Shown here piece after piece: positions 19,089 through 29,160 of a stretch of 30,346 nucleotides of DNA (position 1 is its first letter; each line of letters starts with the position of its first letter). A model generated the notes under the pieces. The model had not been told where the DNA came from, searched no databases, and saw only the letters and a program-made list of their open reading frames with translations. Source of the DNA: Priapulus caudatus. Taxonomy: Eukaryota; Priapulida; Priapulimorpha; Priapulimorphida; Priapulidae. The position numbers and the translations under genes were made by a program. The stretch spans positions 520,346-550,691 of the forward strand of contig NW_014577112.1 of assembly GCF_000485595.1 (NCBI RefSeq), in the 5' to 3' direction.

Positions 19089-19524
19089 ACGCGCAGATCG
19101 GTCTCATAAGATATGTAGATTCGTAACACAATAAGAATGTAGGACACAGTAAGGAGCCGGTAGAATGAGTAACACCCATGAACAGAAAGCCTGTTACTTG
19201 CCATATATTTCCTTGATCATTATCAATACTATTCAAATGGGACAATTGATTCAGATAAATTACATAATGCACAGCAAACTTTAGCAATTTTATCAATGGG
19301 TGACACAGATTCACCAGCCTTAGCAGTTATAGTGTCTATCGTTAAAATGCTTTGCAAAATAACATAATTACGCGCAGATCGGTCTTATAAGATATGTAGA
19401 TTCGTAACACAACAGGAATGTAGGACACAGTAAGGAACACAAAGCCTGTTCCTTGCCATATATTTCCTTGATCATTATCAATTATTATACTATACAAAAT
19501 GGGAACAATTTATTAAGATATACC
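19089..19524 (+). repeat. Direct repeat pair, 281-bp period
   Basis: 19089-19264 and 19370-19524 both start ACGCGCAGATCGGTCT and share AAGATATGTAGATTCGTAA, TAGGACACAGTAAGGA, AAGCCTGTT and CATATATTTCCTTGATCATT. The second lacks about 25 bases after AGTAAGGA. They are direct and diverged by several substitutions; no protein is encoded. Confidence 0.85.
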
Positions 19525-20034
19525 TCCCTCTCCAACCCACGGCAATCCTGATTAATGATCTACCAGATTTAGTAACTAATACAACAAGTTATTGAACACC
19601 GACTATGTCTATGCTACGTTATCACGATGAAAACTAGTTCCAAGAATTTCTTATATATGCTAGAAACAACACTGTTAGAAACAAGTCCGTGAGACGCGCT
19701 GTTGTTGATAGCAATTCATCCCTCTTATCTGGATCGTTCGTTTTAAGTATTTTTGGAAAATCTGATAAACCCTTTCTTTGAGATCACGAGTTGGCATTAT
19801 TACCATAGTATCACACTGCAACATAAAGTTGGCCATGAGTCGCACTTCTTTTGAACTTTGCAATTTAAAGAATGGTCAGAAGCGTTGCAGCCTGCCCGTC
19901 ATTTCAACCGCATAGCATTTCGGTTGTGTATATCACCGCAACATGCTAAACATGCCGGTCCGGTGCGGCAGACATGACGTCCACAGCACGAAAGAATAGG
20001 CATCAGAAAACGAATGTATACGCAATTTGCCGGA
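19525..20034. other. No supported gene
   Basis: Minus-strand frames at 19675-19863 (RLMANFMLQCDTMVIMPTRD) and 19899-20111 are open but carry no motif I can name; the second runs into the inverted arm that starts near 20035. A small exon on the minus strand is possible but unproven. Confidence 0.35.
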
Positions 20035-23000
20035 AGCATGCATGGCAGCCACTCTTGGATTTTCAAAATGGGGTGTTTCTCAATATCGAGCATCCTAGGT
20101 GGCCTAGTCATAAATTTTACGGCTAAACATACTTCTTCAGGGCGACGAAGCCATGGTACAAAATAGTGCCAAGATTTTTAGCATTCAAATATGCCAACCG
20201 CGGACATATTTTCAAAAACCAAGGCATGAATTTTTCAGGATAGGTTTAGAAAAAGGTTGAGAATAACAGTACTAGAAGAGTTGCCCGGAAATCCCCCTGT
20301 GCGTTTTCCAGAAGTCCCAAGAATGAGCGTCCAAACCATTGCCCGTTATTTAAGGTTTTTGCCATAACTCTGGCCCAAGTCGGAGCTAGAAACATGGAAA
20401 TTAAATGTCTAAATTATATGGTCTTTAATCGCCGCCAGGAATCTACGTAGGTACTTTTTGTGAGCGTTTCAAGTGACGCAAGTACCTAATGCCAAGATGG
20501 CCGCATTTTTCAATACTTTGGAAAGGGTCGACAATCTACAGTCATGCTAAGGGATCCATACTCAACAATATGACTGTCTGGAATGCCTTTTTGCCACGCC
20601 GCAACGTGCTTACATCTCACTCAGCTGCTCTATATAAGTGTCTTGATAGATGCAGCCAGGCACATTGGCATAGATGTTGACAAAGACCAACTCAGACCCA
20701 CTGCTGTACAAGGCCTTTAGTGAAACAGCTGCCACCGACGTAGCAGAGGAGGAGTGTCGTTGCGAAGCAGTTGACAGCCCAGAATCGTTTCAACAACTCC
20801 TTGAATATACTTCAAGTTCAGAGCCGCAAACCGTTAAGCGCTGTGGGTACAGCTTACATCCAACAATTGGTCTTCTACAACATTCATCTCAGCTGAAAGG
20901 ACAGAGGACTTGGACGCTCATCTCTACTTGGTCGTGAGGTAAATTGATTCCACATTCTTCAGTGCTGCAGGACAGTCTACCCTATGCCAAATCTTTGCCA
21001 GGTTGTATTTACAAACAGATGGATGAAGTTTGGAGAAAACCATGCAACTGATGAGTACAGTCTATTCACAGAGAAGGGGTATTCACACATTCGTGCACCA
21101 GCGGATGCCTCATTCTGGGAGTGGTAACTTGTAACTGGAGTTGGTATACTGTACATGGTCCATGAACTCTAGCTACCTCGCTGTGTCTCCGCGTTCTGTG
21201 ATGGCACTTGAAAGTTCACAGAGCAGTAAAGCACTACCTGTACATCCAGAGCCAACATAAAAACATGTTCCAAACCTATACCCAGCTGAACGTAATAACA
21301 CAGCCATGCGATGGGGAGTTCTTGGATGCGGGAGCACATCCACCTTTCTGCAGCTATTGACCTGACTTCAACTGATGGTCATTGGTGCCACCGGTAGTCG
21401 TTGGCGGATACATCTGGCAACTGTGACAATGCTGTTAGAAATTGGTGAAAGAGGCAAGCTCAGAAATGTCAGGGAAAAGGATTCACAGAACATCAACTCT
21501 ATGCGTTGATGACAAAGTGAAGAACGATCGGCTGCCTACAGGATAAGATGGTCGAGTCAGAGGACAGCAAGTTGAAGTGAATCCATCTCTACATCTTCAA
21601 TAGAACACGTGTCACTGAACAAACAGCTCAGAGATAAATCCTTCTTGGCGCTATGAACTTGCTCCCAGCCACTTTCGCTTTCCAGATGGTGATGATGCGA
21701 AAACCAACAAGTTCTTTGGACTTCTGTTGAAAGAATTCACGCAAACCAAACCAGCCTACCTGAAAATTCATCGTAATGTTCTAGAATGGCGGTCAACTTT
21801 CTCTAAATCTGTTGTCTGGTCTAAACTTCTCTATCTATCACTGATGGTCATCAGTCGGTACATTTCGTAAATCCCTGAGGCATTAACGGAGCTCAAAAAA
21901 CCGTGGTGTTTGGAAGGATATGGGGATCGACAAAAGAAGCTGATTAGAGACGGAGCGGGCCAGCAAAGAAACATTCCAGAGACATCAATACCCGGTGATC
22001 TACATGACTCAACTAACTACAACCCAGGCTCCATTCTTTGCTAAACAATCAATAACCAAGATGAAGTTCACTTTAAGCTCTTATGCAATAAAAATGTTGA
22101 TGGTTGGAATAGTGTCCAAGCAAGCAGAGGCAGATGCCGGAACACACTGATTGCTTTCAACAGCGTTAGATCTACAGAGTCTAACAGCAAATCTAGGTTG
22201 TTCTTGTTCGCGTACATGACATGAATATACCAAGATATATTCTGTCAGAAATACAGACATATTTCACCTATATTCAACCAAAAAACAAGCGAAGCACACA
22301 CAAAGAGGTGAAACAAGCCCGGAGAAAGCATGCATCCTTGGCGCTGTATCGGAGCAGACAAAAGTTGAACACGTTGGATGAAATATCGAAAACATTGCAT
22401 ACAGCGTGCAATAGCCGCAGCTGATTGAGTTCTTCATTTCAACCTCGCAAAGCTTACCCCCAACAAGTGCCGGCAGCAAAGGCATCCAAATCATACCGGG
22501 ACATAATCTAACTGTTCAAGATGGATGGGCAACAGGCCTGCCTCCTACATAATGGATGGCAAATCGTCAAGGATGCAAGTCTAGATCATTCCTGTGGGAA
22601 TGGACATCCGTTGCACTGACGTTCTTCTCAACATGGCTGTCTCTGTGGATGCGAGCAGGATGAATGCAGGCAACATTGACATGCCAGCTGCAAAGAAGTG
22701 CAATGTCGGGCAGCTGCCAATCACAGAACGGAAACACAGCGAGGTAGTGCCATGCACCCATTAGTCACACGTTACTATCGGTCGATGCCCCTACCATGTT
22801 GTCATCTCCTCCAGAGGCTTTCAGCGACGCGCAGGAACTTATTTCAGTGGTCTGGATCTGAGAAGTTACCACGCCAGAATGCAATCCCTGTTGACGAATG
22901 GTAACAACTACCCATTCTGCTGTGAAATAGACGTACATCATCAGTCCGGCATGGTTTTCTCTCAATCAATCCATTTGTTGTAAATACAACCTGGCAGATT

Positions 23001-23885
23001 TGGCTGATAGGTAACTGGTCTGCCTGCGACATGAAAAATGTGAATCATTTTCTCAACACATGTAGAGAAGAAGCGTCTCGTCCGACCTGTCCTTTCAGCT
23101 CAGAAATGAAATGTTGTTAGAGACCCACTGTTATGTACTGTACTCTCAGCTTACCGGTCCTGCTCTGACTTGAAGTATATTCAAGTGAGTTGTGAAGTTG
23201 ATAGCTGGCTCAACTGCTTCATACAGTCTCCTCCTCTGCTACGTCGGTGGCACTTGATCATTTCAAGAAAGGCGCCTGTACGAGGTGTCTGAGTTGGGTC
23301 TTGCAAGCACCTAGTCCAATGTGCCTGGTCATTATCAGACACTATGAGAGCAGCTGAAGGAGGATGTAAGCACGTACGGCGTGGGAAAGGCATGCCAAGA
23401 CCATATATATGCTAGTCATGGATCCTTAAGACATAGACTGTCAGAAGTTTTCGACCACTTTTCAAAGTATCTGAAAATGGCGAATCTTTGGATTGGGCTA
23501 CCTTGGCATCAACTTGAAACGCATCCACAAAAAGTACCCTAAGTAGTTCCCTTGGGCTATTAAAAACATATAATTAGACGATGTTAATTCATGTTTTCTA
23601 GGCTGCGCACTGCCGAGCCAGGAGTATGGGAAATAACCGCTAAAAATAACGCGCATTTTTGGACGCATCTTGGATTCTGCGAAAACGGCAACAAGCGGGG
23701 ATTTCCGGGGACTTTTTAGTATTGTTATTCTACACAATTTTTTCTGAAACCTATCACTGAAAAATCAGCTTGTTCTTTGAAAATGTCCGGGTTTTTAGCA
23801 TAAAAACTTGGACTAAAGTCTAAATAAGCTAAAACATAACCACAACGCGGTCATCTTGGATTTTAAAAATGGCTGCCTATTTTTT
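20035..23885. mobile_element. Element with long diverged inverted arms (about 3.85 kb)
   Basis: The left arm (about 20035-20850) and the reverse complement of the right arm (about 23160-23885) align along most of their length. Anchors: GCCACCGACGTAGCAGAGG at 20731 continues to a perfect 24-bp inverse at 23228-23251; CCAGGCACATTGG (20656-20668) against 23316-23328; GGTACTTTTTGTG near 20450 against 23527-23539; CCCGGAAATCCCC near 20283 against GGGGATTTCCGGGG near 23697; and GGCAGCCA near the outer ends. Spacing is similar on both sides, so these are arms of one palindromic element, now well diverged. Exact ends and target duplication are not visible. The arms contain AAAATCCAAGATGG-type words common in animal DNA repeats. 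Confidence 0.7.
20970..22520 (+). pseudogene. Cys-rich repeat-gene interior inside the inverted-arm element
   Basis: No long frame is open, but family words are legible in changing frames: HLYIFNRTRVTEQTAQ at 21584-21631; YELAP and a D-KTNKFFGLLLKEF block to about 21740; VVF then GYGDRQK at 21904-21937; and SLPPTSAGSK at 22451-22480. I recall LHLFNR..., YEL-S-P-SLF..., VVFDGY-STK... and LPPTSAAAK-HS in this order in uncharacterised invertebrate repeat proteins that begin with the Cys-rich module seen at 9060 and 24001. The VVFDGY-x-x-K block resembles the acidic strand of FEN/XPG or PIN-type nucleases, an inference only. Decay is heavy, so the insertion is old. Confidence 0.5.
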
Positions 23886-24000
23886 CACGATTTTTTTCTT
23901 GAAATGTTGATTTTTCCCCTATTTTTGTTTAAGTAGTGCTTCCCATTGCTGTACTTGCAGGTTCTAGTACTATCTACACGATGAATGCGGTGCCACAGCT
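23886..24000. other. Spacer between inverted-arm element and next relic
   Basis: T-rich stretch followed by an acceptor-like TACTTGCAG near 23962. No other feature. Confidence 0.35.
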
Positions 24001-24492
24001 TGGTCAAGGGGTGACCAAACCCAGGAATCCACCAACTGGAAGCTGTGCATGCTGTGCCAGTCTGATGATGTTACGAAAGGAGCCTTGGTGTTACAGCCCA
24101 GAATAGACTCCTACACGCATCTACTGGAGAAGATACAAGAGAGGGCCAGTTTACATGATGGCAACTTCGTCCAAGTCCATACCTTGTGCACAGAGAAGGC
24201 AGTTTGGCATCGCACTTGTTACTCCAATGCAACTAACAAGCAACTGTTAGAACGTGCCAAAGACCGCAAAGACTATGCACTATCTATCCAATATACTGGA
24301 AGCTGCGCTATCAGAAAACGTGGACAGAAGAGAGACAGCACCAAAATGGATGATCCAGGCCCATCAACTTCTGGTTCATCAGCGCCATTCACACGGTCAT
24401 CTACAGTGCCGCTGGATACTGAAAAATTCCGAGAAAATGCTGATTCAGCAAGGGGCCCTGCTGAAGGCGTTCAGCGACCTTCGTGGACATGA
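24001..24492 (+). pseudogene. Cys-rich repeat-gene N-terminal fragment, second locus
   Basis: The frame starting before 24049 reads WKLCMLCQSDDVTKG then LVLQPRIDSYTHLLEKIQER, VHTLCTEKAVWHRTCYSNAT and NKQLLERAKDR. CxxC, the P-x-R-x-Y-x-LL-x-I block, and WH-x-TCY-x-x-x-TNK-x-L-x-RAK-R match the zinc-binding N-terminus of invertebrate repeat proteins related to the 9060 relic. After the module comes a Ser/Thr/Pro linker (GPSTSGSSAPFTRSS) and TGA at 24490. Most of the family (several hundred residues) is absent downstream; a possible continuation (FDVLEERLAEKECCKQMACH) is legible at 24548-24606. The open length of more than 140 codons suggests it is younger than the relic inside the inverted-arm element. 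Confidence 0.5.
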
Positions 24493-24812
24493 AGCCGTGT
24501 GGACATTGGGGCCATCATAGATGCTCCTCTAACAACGCAATTGTAGTTTGACGTACTGGAAGAACGCCTAGCAGAAAAGGAATGCTGCAAGCAAATGGCA
24601 TGTCATATCATAATTCTCCCGTCTTGGATAATAATGTGCTCACAAATTTGTCACTATTAATTAAAAGCTTCATAAAACATAGTGTTATTCGGTAAAGACT
24701 GCAATATATGTGCGTGCGTGCCTTGACAAAGTAGAATTTCTTATGTATCAACATGGAAGCTATAGGACAGTCCTAATCAAAAGTTATACTTACATTTTAT
24801 TCAACACAGGTC
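24493..24812. other. Mostly noncoding; leads to an acceptor
   Basis: Apart from the short stretch near 24548-24606 noted in the previous entry, nothing coding is visible. It ends in TTATTCAACACAG (AG at 24808-24809). Confidence 0.35.
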
Positions 24813-24969
24813 AGGTGCTTAAGTCATGTCGGGGGGGACACACCTGGATCATGTGTGAGGCGCATAATGTCAAAGCTTGGCAGCAATGGGCTGTGGTCTT
24901 TGTACAGCTACAAGGGCCAGAAAGGCAAAGCTGCGTTTGCCGGCACAATACTATGGAAAATTATTTCCA
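24813..24969 (+). pseudogene. DUF4806-like exon, second copy
   Basis: Between an acceptor (ACACAG near 24809) and a strong CCA-GTAAGT donor (24970) one frame reads RRIMSKLGSNGLWSLYSYKG then QKGKAAFAGTILWKI. Aligned with exon A of the first locus it shares RR-x-x-x-K-G-N-LWS-Y-S, and the YKGQKGK-x-AF block is nearer the family form (W-x-x-K-x-GK-x-x-F) than in copy 1. GGTHLDHV precedes it in a slightly shifted frame around a run of seven G (24830-24836), which may be the indel that broke it. No partner exon is visible downstream; SWIM-YqaJ-PHD copy 3 begins 500 bp later. Confidence 0.6.
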
Positions 24970-25460
24970 GTAAGTATACGAAAACGATTAGCTGTAAATG
25001 ATGCAATAACTTTGTAAATGTAATTTGCTTGCTATAGTTTTGCACTTTTCTAAGTACGCAAAACATGTGCTCGTGAATATTACAATTGAATTGCTATGTT
25101 TAATTTTACATTCCATGATACCACTATACCAGTATTTCTGTATCTACTACTCAATTCCCTGAATGTTATTGCTTCTACGAAAAATTATTGCACAAGAGAT
25201 AAAGAATAACGGAGTAGTTGTTTGATTCAATAAAATCAGTGCGGTTTTAAACAGAACTGACCACAAATGTTTGTTTCTTTGCTGTTTTGGGGACGTTGAC
25301 GTAAGATACGATTATCGTGGAGGCACCTATCGGGAGCGCCGCTTTTAGGCAGTGCCTAAATCTATATATTTATTCTCCAGTCATGACACCAAAAATCTTG
25401 ATCACACAGCAAATGGTTTTAAAGTGAAAGTTCTATTTGAAAAAATAACACATCTTGTCA
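24970..25460. other. Noncoding spacer
   Basis: AT-rich, no coding motif. The N-terminal module expected for copy 3 (YPDIVNY, GWV) is not found here. The end is a T-rich acceptor (CATTTTTCTTTTTAG, AG at 25472-25473). Confidence 0.4.
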
Positions 25461-25473
25461 TTTTTCTTTTTAG

Positions 25474-26958
25474 GTGAGACATTCTCAGAGGATGAACGAC
25501 AGTTGTTTGAAGCCGTGGGTTATCATCGAGAAAACAGGCGTCATAGCTGCTGCTCACTGTGATTGCGTGGCAGGACTGGGTGAAGCGTGTAGTCATGTTG
25601 GAGCAACACTATATGCTGTTGAATGTGCTGCTCGAATAAGTGCATCCAAGACTGTGACGCAGGAGAAGGTCTACTGGATGCTTCCATCAAGCATAGATAA
25701 AGTGAACTACAGCGAAATCTCCCAAATGGACTTTACATCTGCCGAAACGCAGAAACGTCAACTTGACTGTGCGATCAGTGTTGAAGGTCATGTGTGAAGA
25801 AACGGTCAGCCCTGAAGCTGCCGGCCGTCGATAAACCAACAGCAGCTGAGATGGACAATTTCAAAGCACGTCTAGCCAGCAGTGATTGTAGGTCTGCAAT
25901 ACTGGCGGTGACAGCTAAGTACCAGGATAAGTTCATTCCTGCTGTGTTACAGGATGGCCAACTACCAGAACCATTGATTAGCTTAAAAGATGATAGATTT
26001 ACAAACATGTGCAGAGATGAGTTGAAACGTGAATGTGTAGTGATTTCTGAAAATATGGCAGTTACCGAGGAACAAGCCAGGAATGCAGAGCTCATGACCC
26101 GCAATCAGAACAAGTGTAAAAAACGGCACACACTGCGAATGGGGCGAATCACCGCATCGAATATGAAGTCGGCCTGTACGTCGTCTGTTGTTGATCCAGC
26201 CATCTCCACTGTGCGTAATATATGTGGCCAGTCCAGATTTTCTAACAAGGCTACTGCTTGGGGCTGTCAGCATGAAGGGGATGCTCGTAGTCATTACCAT
26301 AACATCATGGAGAAACCCCATGACGACTTCGGCATGACTAGATGTGGACTATTCATAAACCCGAACTACCCACACATTGCAGCAAGTCCAGATGCACTTG
26401 ATAATTGTTTATGCTGTGGTTCTTGAGTCATTGAAGTTAAGAGTCCATATTGTGCCAAAGACAAACTTTTAAATGAAGCTCATCTTGGGTATTTAAGCAA
26501 TGCAAACACAGCTGTTAGTTACAGAAAAGGAATATTGTGACTTTATCGTGTAGACTGAAAAAGACATTTCAATCGAGAGAATCGCAAAGAACAATACTAT
26601 AGTCGGTGTGATTCTAGAGAAGTCAAAAACATTTTTCGTAGAAGTAATTTTACCAGAGCTGACTGGTAATCTGATTTCAAGGGAGAAGGTGCAACGTGTT
26701 ATGAGACCTGCAGTTCATCAGCCCCCAACAGCAACAAATACTGCAGAGATAATATGTATATGCCAGACACTGTACAATGAAGAAATTGACAATGTTGTTG
26801 GATGTGACAATGCAAACTATGTTTACAGATGGCTTCATTTCACATGTGTCAAAATAAAGAAAGCCCCAAAAGGGGCGTACTATTGTCGAAAGAAGAAAAA
26901 CTTGTGTTCACTTAAAGTGGTCCGATGTGACTTGCCGGACAATTTAGCGAGTAGTTAA
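25474..26958 (+). pseudogene. SWIM-YqaJ-PHD repeat gene, copy 3
   Basis: The exon begins after TTTTTAG with HSQRMNDSCLKPWVIIEKTG then the SWIM finger: CDC, GLGEACSHVGATLYAVECAA. The frame continues to SAETQKRQLDC and shifts near 25795. Next comes KLPAVDKPTAAEMDNFKARL, RMGRITASNMKS, WGCQHEGDARSHYH, GLFINPNYPHIAASPDAL (the YqaJ Asp region) and a TGA at 26424-26426 just before VIEVKSPYC (ExK motif). Further frames give HLGYL, LLVTEKEYCDFIV, TAG at 26551-26553 (where copies 1 and 2 have Trp, VVWTE), then TEKDISIERIA and an open run to 26956. The PHD finger has CIC, GCDN and WLHFTCV but lacks the second Cys pair and the final Cys. The N-terminal exon is absent. The RITAS, GxxHE and D...ExK landmarks show a complete nuclease core, unlike copy 2. 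Confidence 0.8.
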
Positions 26959-27240
26959 TTTCGCGGTTAGAGAGCATGTTCGCATGCAGGTTGTTATTGT
27001 CATGCATTGTCATATGTAATGGTGATATATAATAATGTATTATAATAGGCGCGTAGTATCATAGATATATATCAGCATCTGTTCATCTGCGGGAGATCGT
27101 GTATCTATATGCAGCAACGTATCACCTCTGGTTGTGAAAATGGCGTCAGCATGTGGAATGGCACATGGGTCCACAATCACACTCTACCTATTGTTCTCTC
27201 ATCTCGAGTCTCTGGAATCTTCCATTTTCCATGGGGGTGA
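26959..27240. other. Noncoding spacer
   Basis: Short AT-rich stretch (TATATATCAG near 27067), then a frame at 27134-27240 of uncertain meaning. No motif recognised. Confidence 0.35.
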
Positions 27241-29160
27241 AACTTGGCGGACATGCACAACCTGGACTATTCCGAGGGAGCGTATGACATTACCCGCATC
27301 GACGTCCGTATGTCGAACAGAGCACCCAACGAACAGTGTGTCACAAACTTAATTCAGAATGAGAAACAAGACATTTTAGAACAATCCGAGACCTGGAAAG
27401 AGCTGACACCGGAGGAACAGATGGAAAAAATTAGGGTTAGGCACTGGACATGCGCAGCGCACAAGGTAGACAACATCACCAATGCCATGTCTAATGCCGC
27501 ACAAGAGTTCTTAAATAAAGAGAGTGATAAGCGAAAGATGCACGGAGCCAAAAAGTTAATCTATGAAACAAACAAACTGATATGTCAACACAGCAAAAAG
27601 GAGTATAGCAAGGGGAAGGACTTCATGATGTTTGCCATGGATGATGGTGTATATCAAGACTCTGCAACTGCGCTACTGAAGCCCATAGTGGGAAATAGAT
27701 ACATAATATTTCTGCTAAATAGTATTCCCACACTTGTTGCCAGAGACATGATTGTGGTGTATCTGGAGTCCCTGCGCGACTCCAAGGACAAGGTTGGGCT
27801 GAACAAATTGGAGTCGTCTGTGCTGCAAAGATACATGGATCCCACAGTCCAAGCTGAGCTGGCAGCATTCATCTTCTACCATGTTTGTCATCCGTTGCTC
27901 ATTAAAGCCAAGGAGCCAAGTCGCCACTCGAGATGAACTGATTTTACGAGACTGCAGTACGCAAACTTGGCCAGTATGCAGACGGCCCTTCTGACTTGCT
28001 CGATGGAAGTGCACTGCTGTGGCCGGGAGCCGACAACCAGACTGAGTACACGCCCATGATGCCCAATGTGTATAGAGCGGCAGACAAGCACCACGACACA
28101 GTTGTCGATCTCCTAAAGAAGATGGCCGATGCTGGGAAACAGAAACTGTCTGCCCATGCCTCGGAACACTTGCCAGGAGGCATGTATTCTGAGCCGACCA
28201 CCGCCGACCACGCTGCTGCAGACCTTTTAAAGACCGCTACGAATGATCGGATTGAAAGTTGTTTTGGCATGTTGGATCGACATCAAATGTTGTGTCCCGT
28301 CCGAAATCCAATCAACACCTCTGCGTTAGTGACAGCCCGGAGGAACAAGCCAACAGTTTGTTGGACAGCAGGAGAAAGATGTCAGAGAGGCGATACTTTC
28401 CGCTGCCAGAAAGAGTGCCACAAAAAAGAGAAAGGAAAAGGGGACGAAGACAAAGCAGATGATGGACATTTGGCTAAGAGGGAAGGAAGAGAGGGATGAG
28501 AAAATTCGAAAACGTAGAGAAAAGCGTCGAGTAAAGAATCAGAAGTTTGATGCTGCGGTCGCCGATCTGAAAGCAGGACATTTGGTATTGAGAGACACAG
28601 ATGTGAAAAGCCTCAAAGGTCCAGTGTTAATAAAACAGTTCAAGTTATGGTCCGTTTTGCAAAGTACAGGTGTGAAGATCAGTATGTCGGAGCAATTAAA
28701 AGGGGTCAATGGGTTGAAAGTTGCAGAGAAGAGGGAGAGACTGAAGACATTGGTACTGGCCAACAAGCATATTGACTTGACCAAACTCGATCTGCAGGTA
28801 GGTGATAGTGATTTGTCAGACACTGAAGAAGTAAGCGAGGATGTTCCCTGTGATGATCACAATGGCGATGATGATGATGACGCGTTGATTCGTCTTCTGA
28901 CGAGGAGGTCGAGGACATGGCTCTCCGTCATTTAGCATTGAAAAAGTTTCAGACTGCTGGTGGATGGGTGGCTGTTGCATTTGCTGGCGCCGTCTAGTAC
29001 CCTGGCCAGATCGTGGAAGTGAAATCTGATGGCGTGGCTGCACCCGTTTTCTCCAAAGATTCCGTATCCAGCCGACACTTTGTTCAAGAAACCAAACCAG
29101 GCAGACATTATGGACACAGACAGTGACAGTGTCTTTTTTGTGGGACTCCACATGTAACAG
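27241..29160 (+). pseudogene. Large repeat-gene relic with HWTCAAHK motif and Tudor-like tail
   Basis: The first open run (about 27241-27936, first ATG at 27253) reads EGAYDITRIDVRMSN, LTPEEQMEKIRVRHWTCAAH, KVDNITNAMS, HGAKKLIYETNKLICQHSKK, PIVGNRYIIFLLNSIPTLVA, NKLESSVLQRYMDPTVQAEL. After frameshifts near 27940: FYETAVRKLG, YTPMMPNVYRAADKHHDTVV, and TNDRIESCFGMLDRHQ with ARRNK. Another shift near 28340 leads to a basic region (EKIRKRREKRRVKNQK), LRDTDVKSLKGPVLIKQFKL, an acidic stretch with five Asp, and near 28965 GGWVAVAFAGAV, TAG (28995-28997), YPGQIVEV. CAAH resembles the zinc-ligand CxxH seen in hAT-like transposases; TND-x-ESCFG and the Tudor/chromo-like WVAVA-x-x-x-WYPGQIVEV tail recur in invertebrate repeat proteins. 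I cannot name the superfamily. Three frames and one stop from intact, it is relatively young. Confidence 0.55.
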
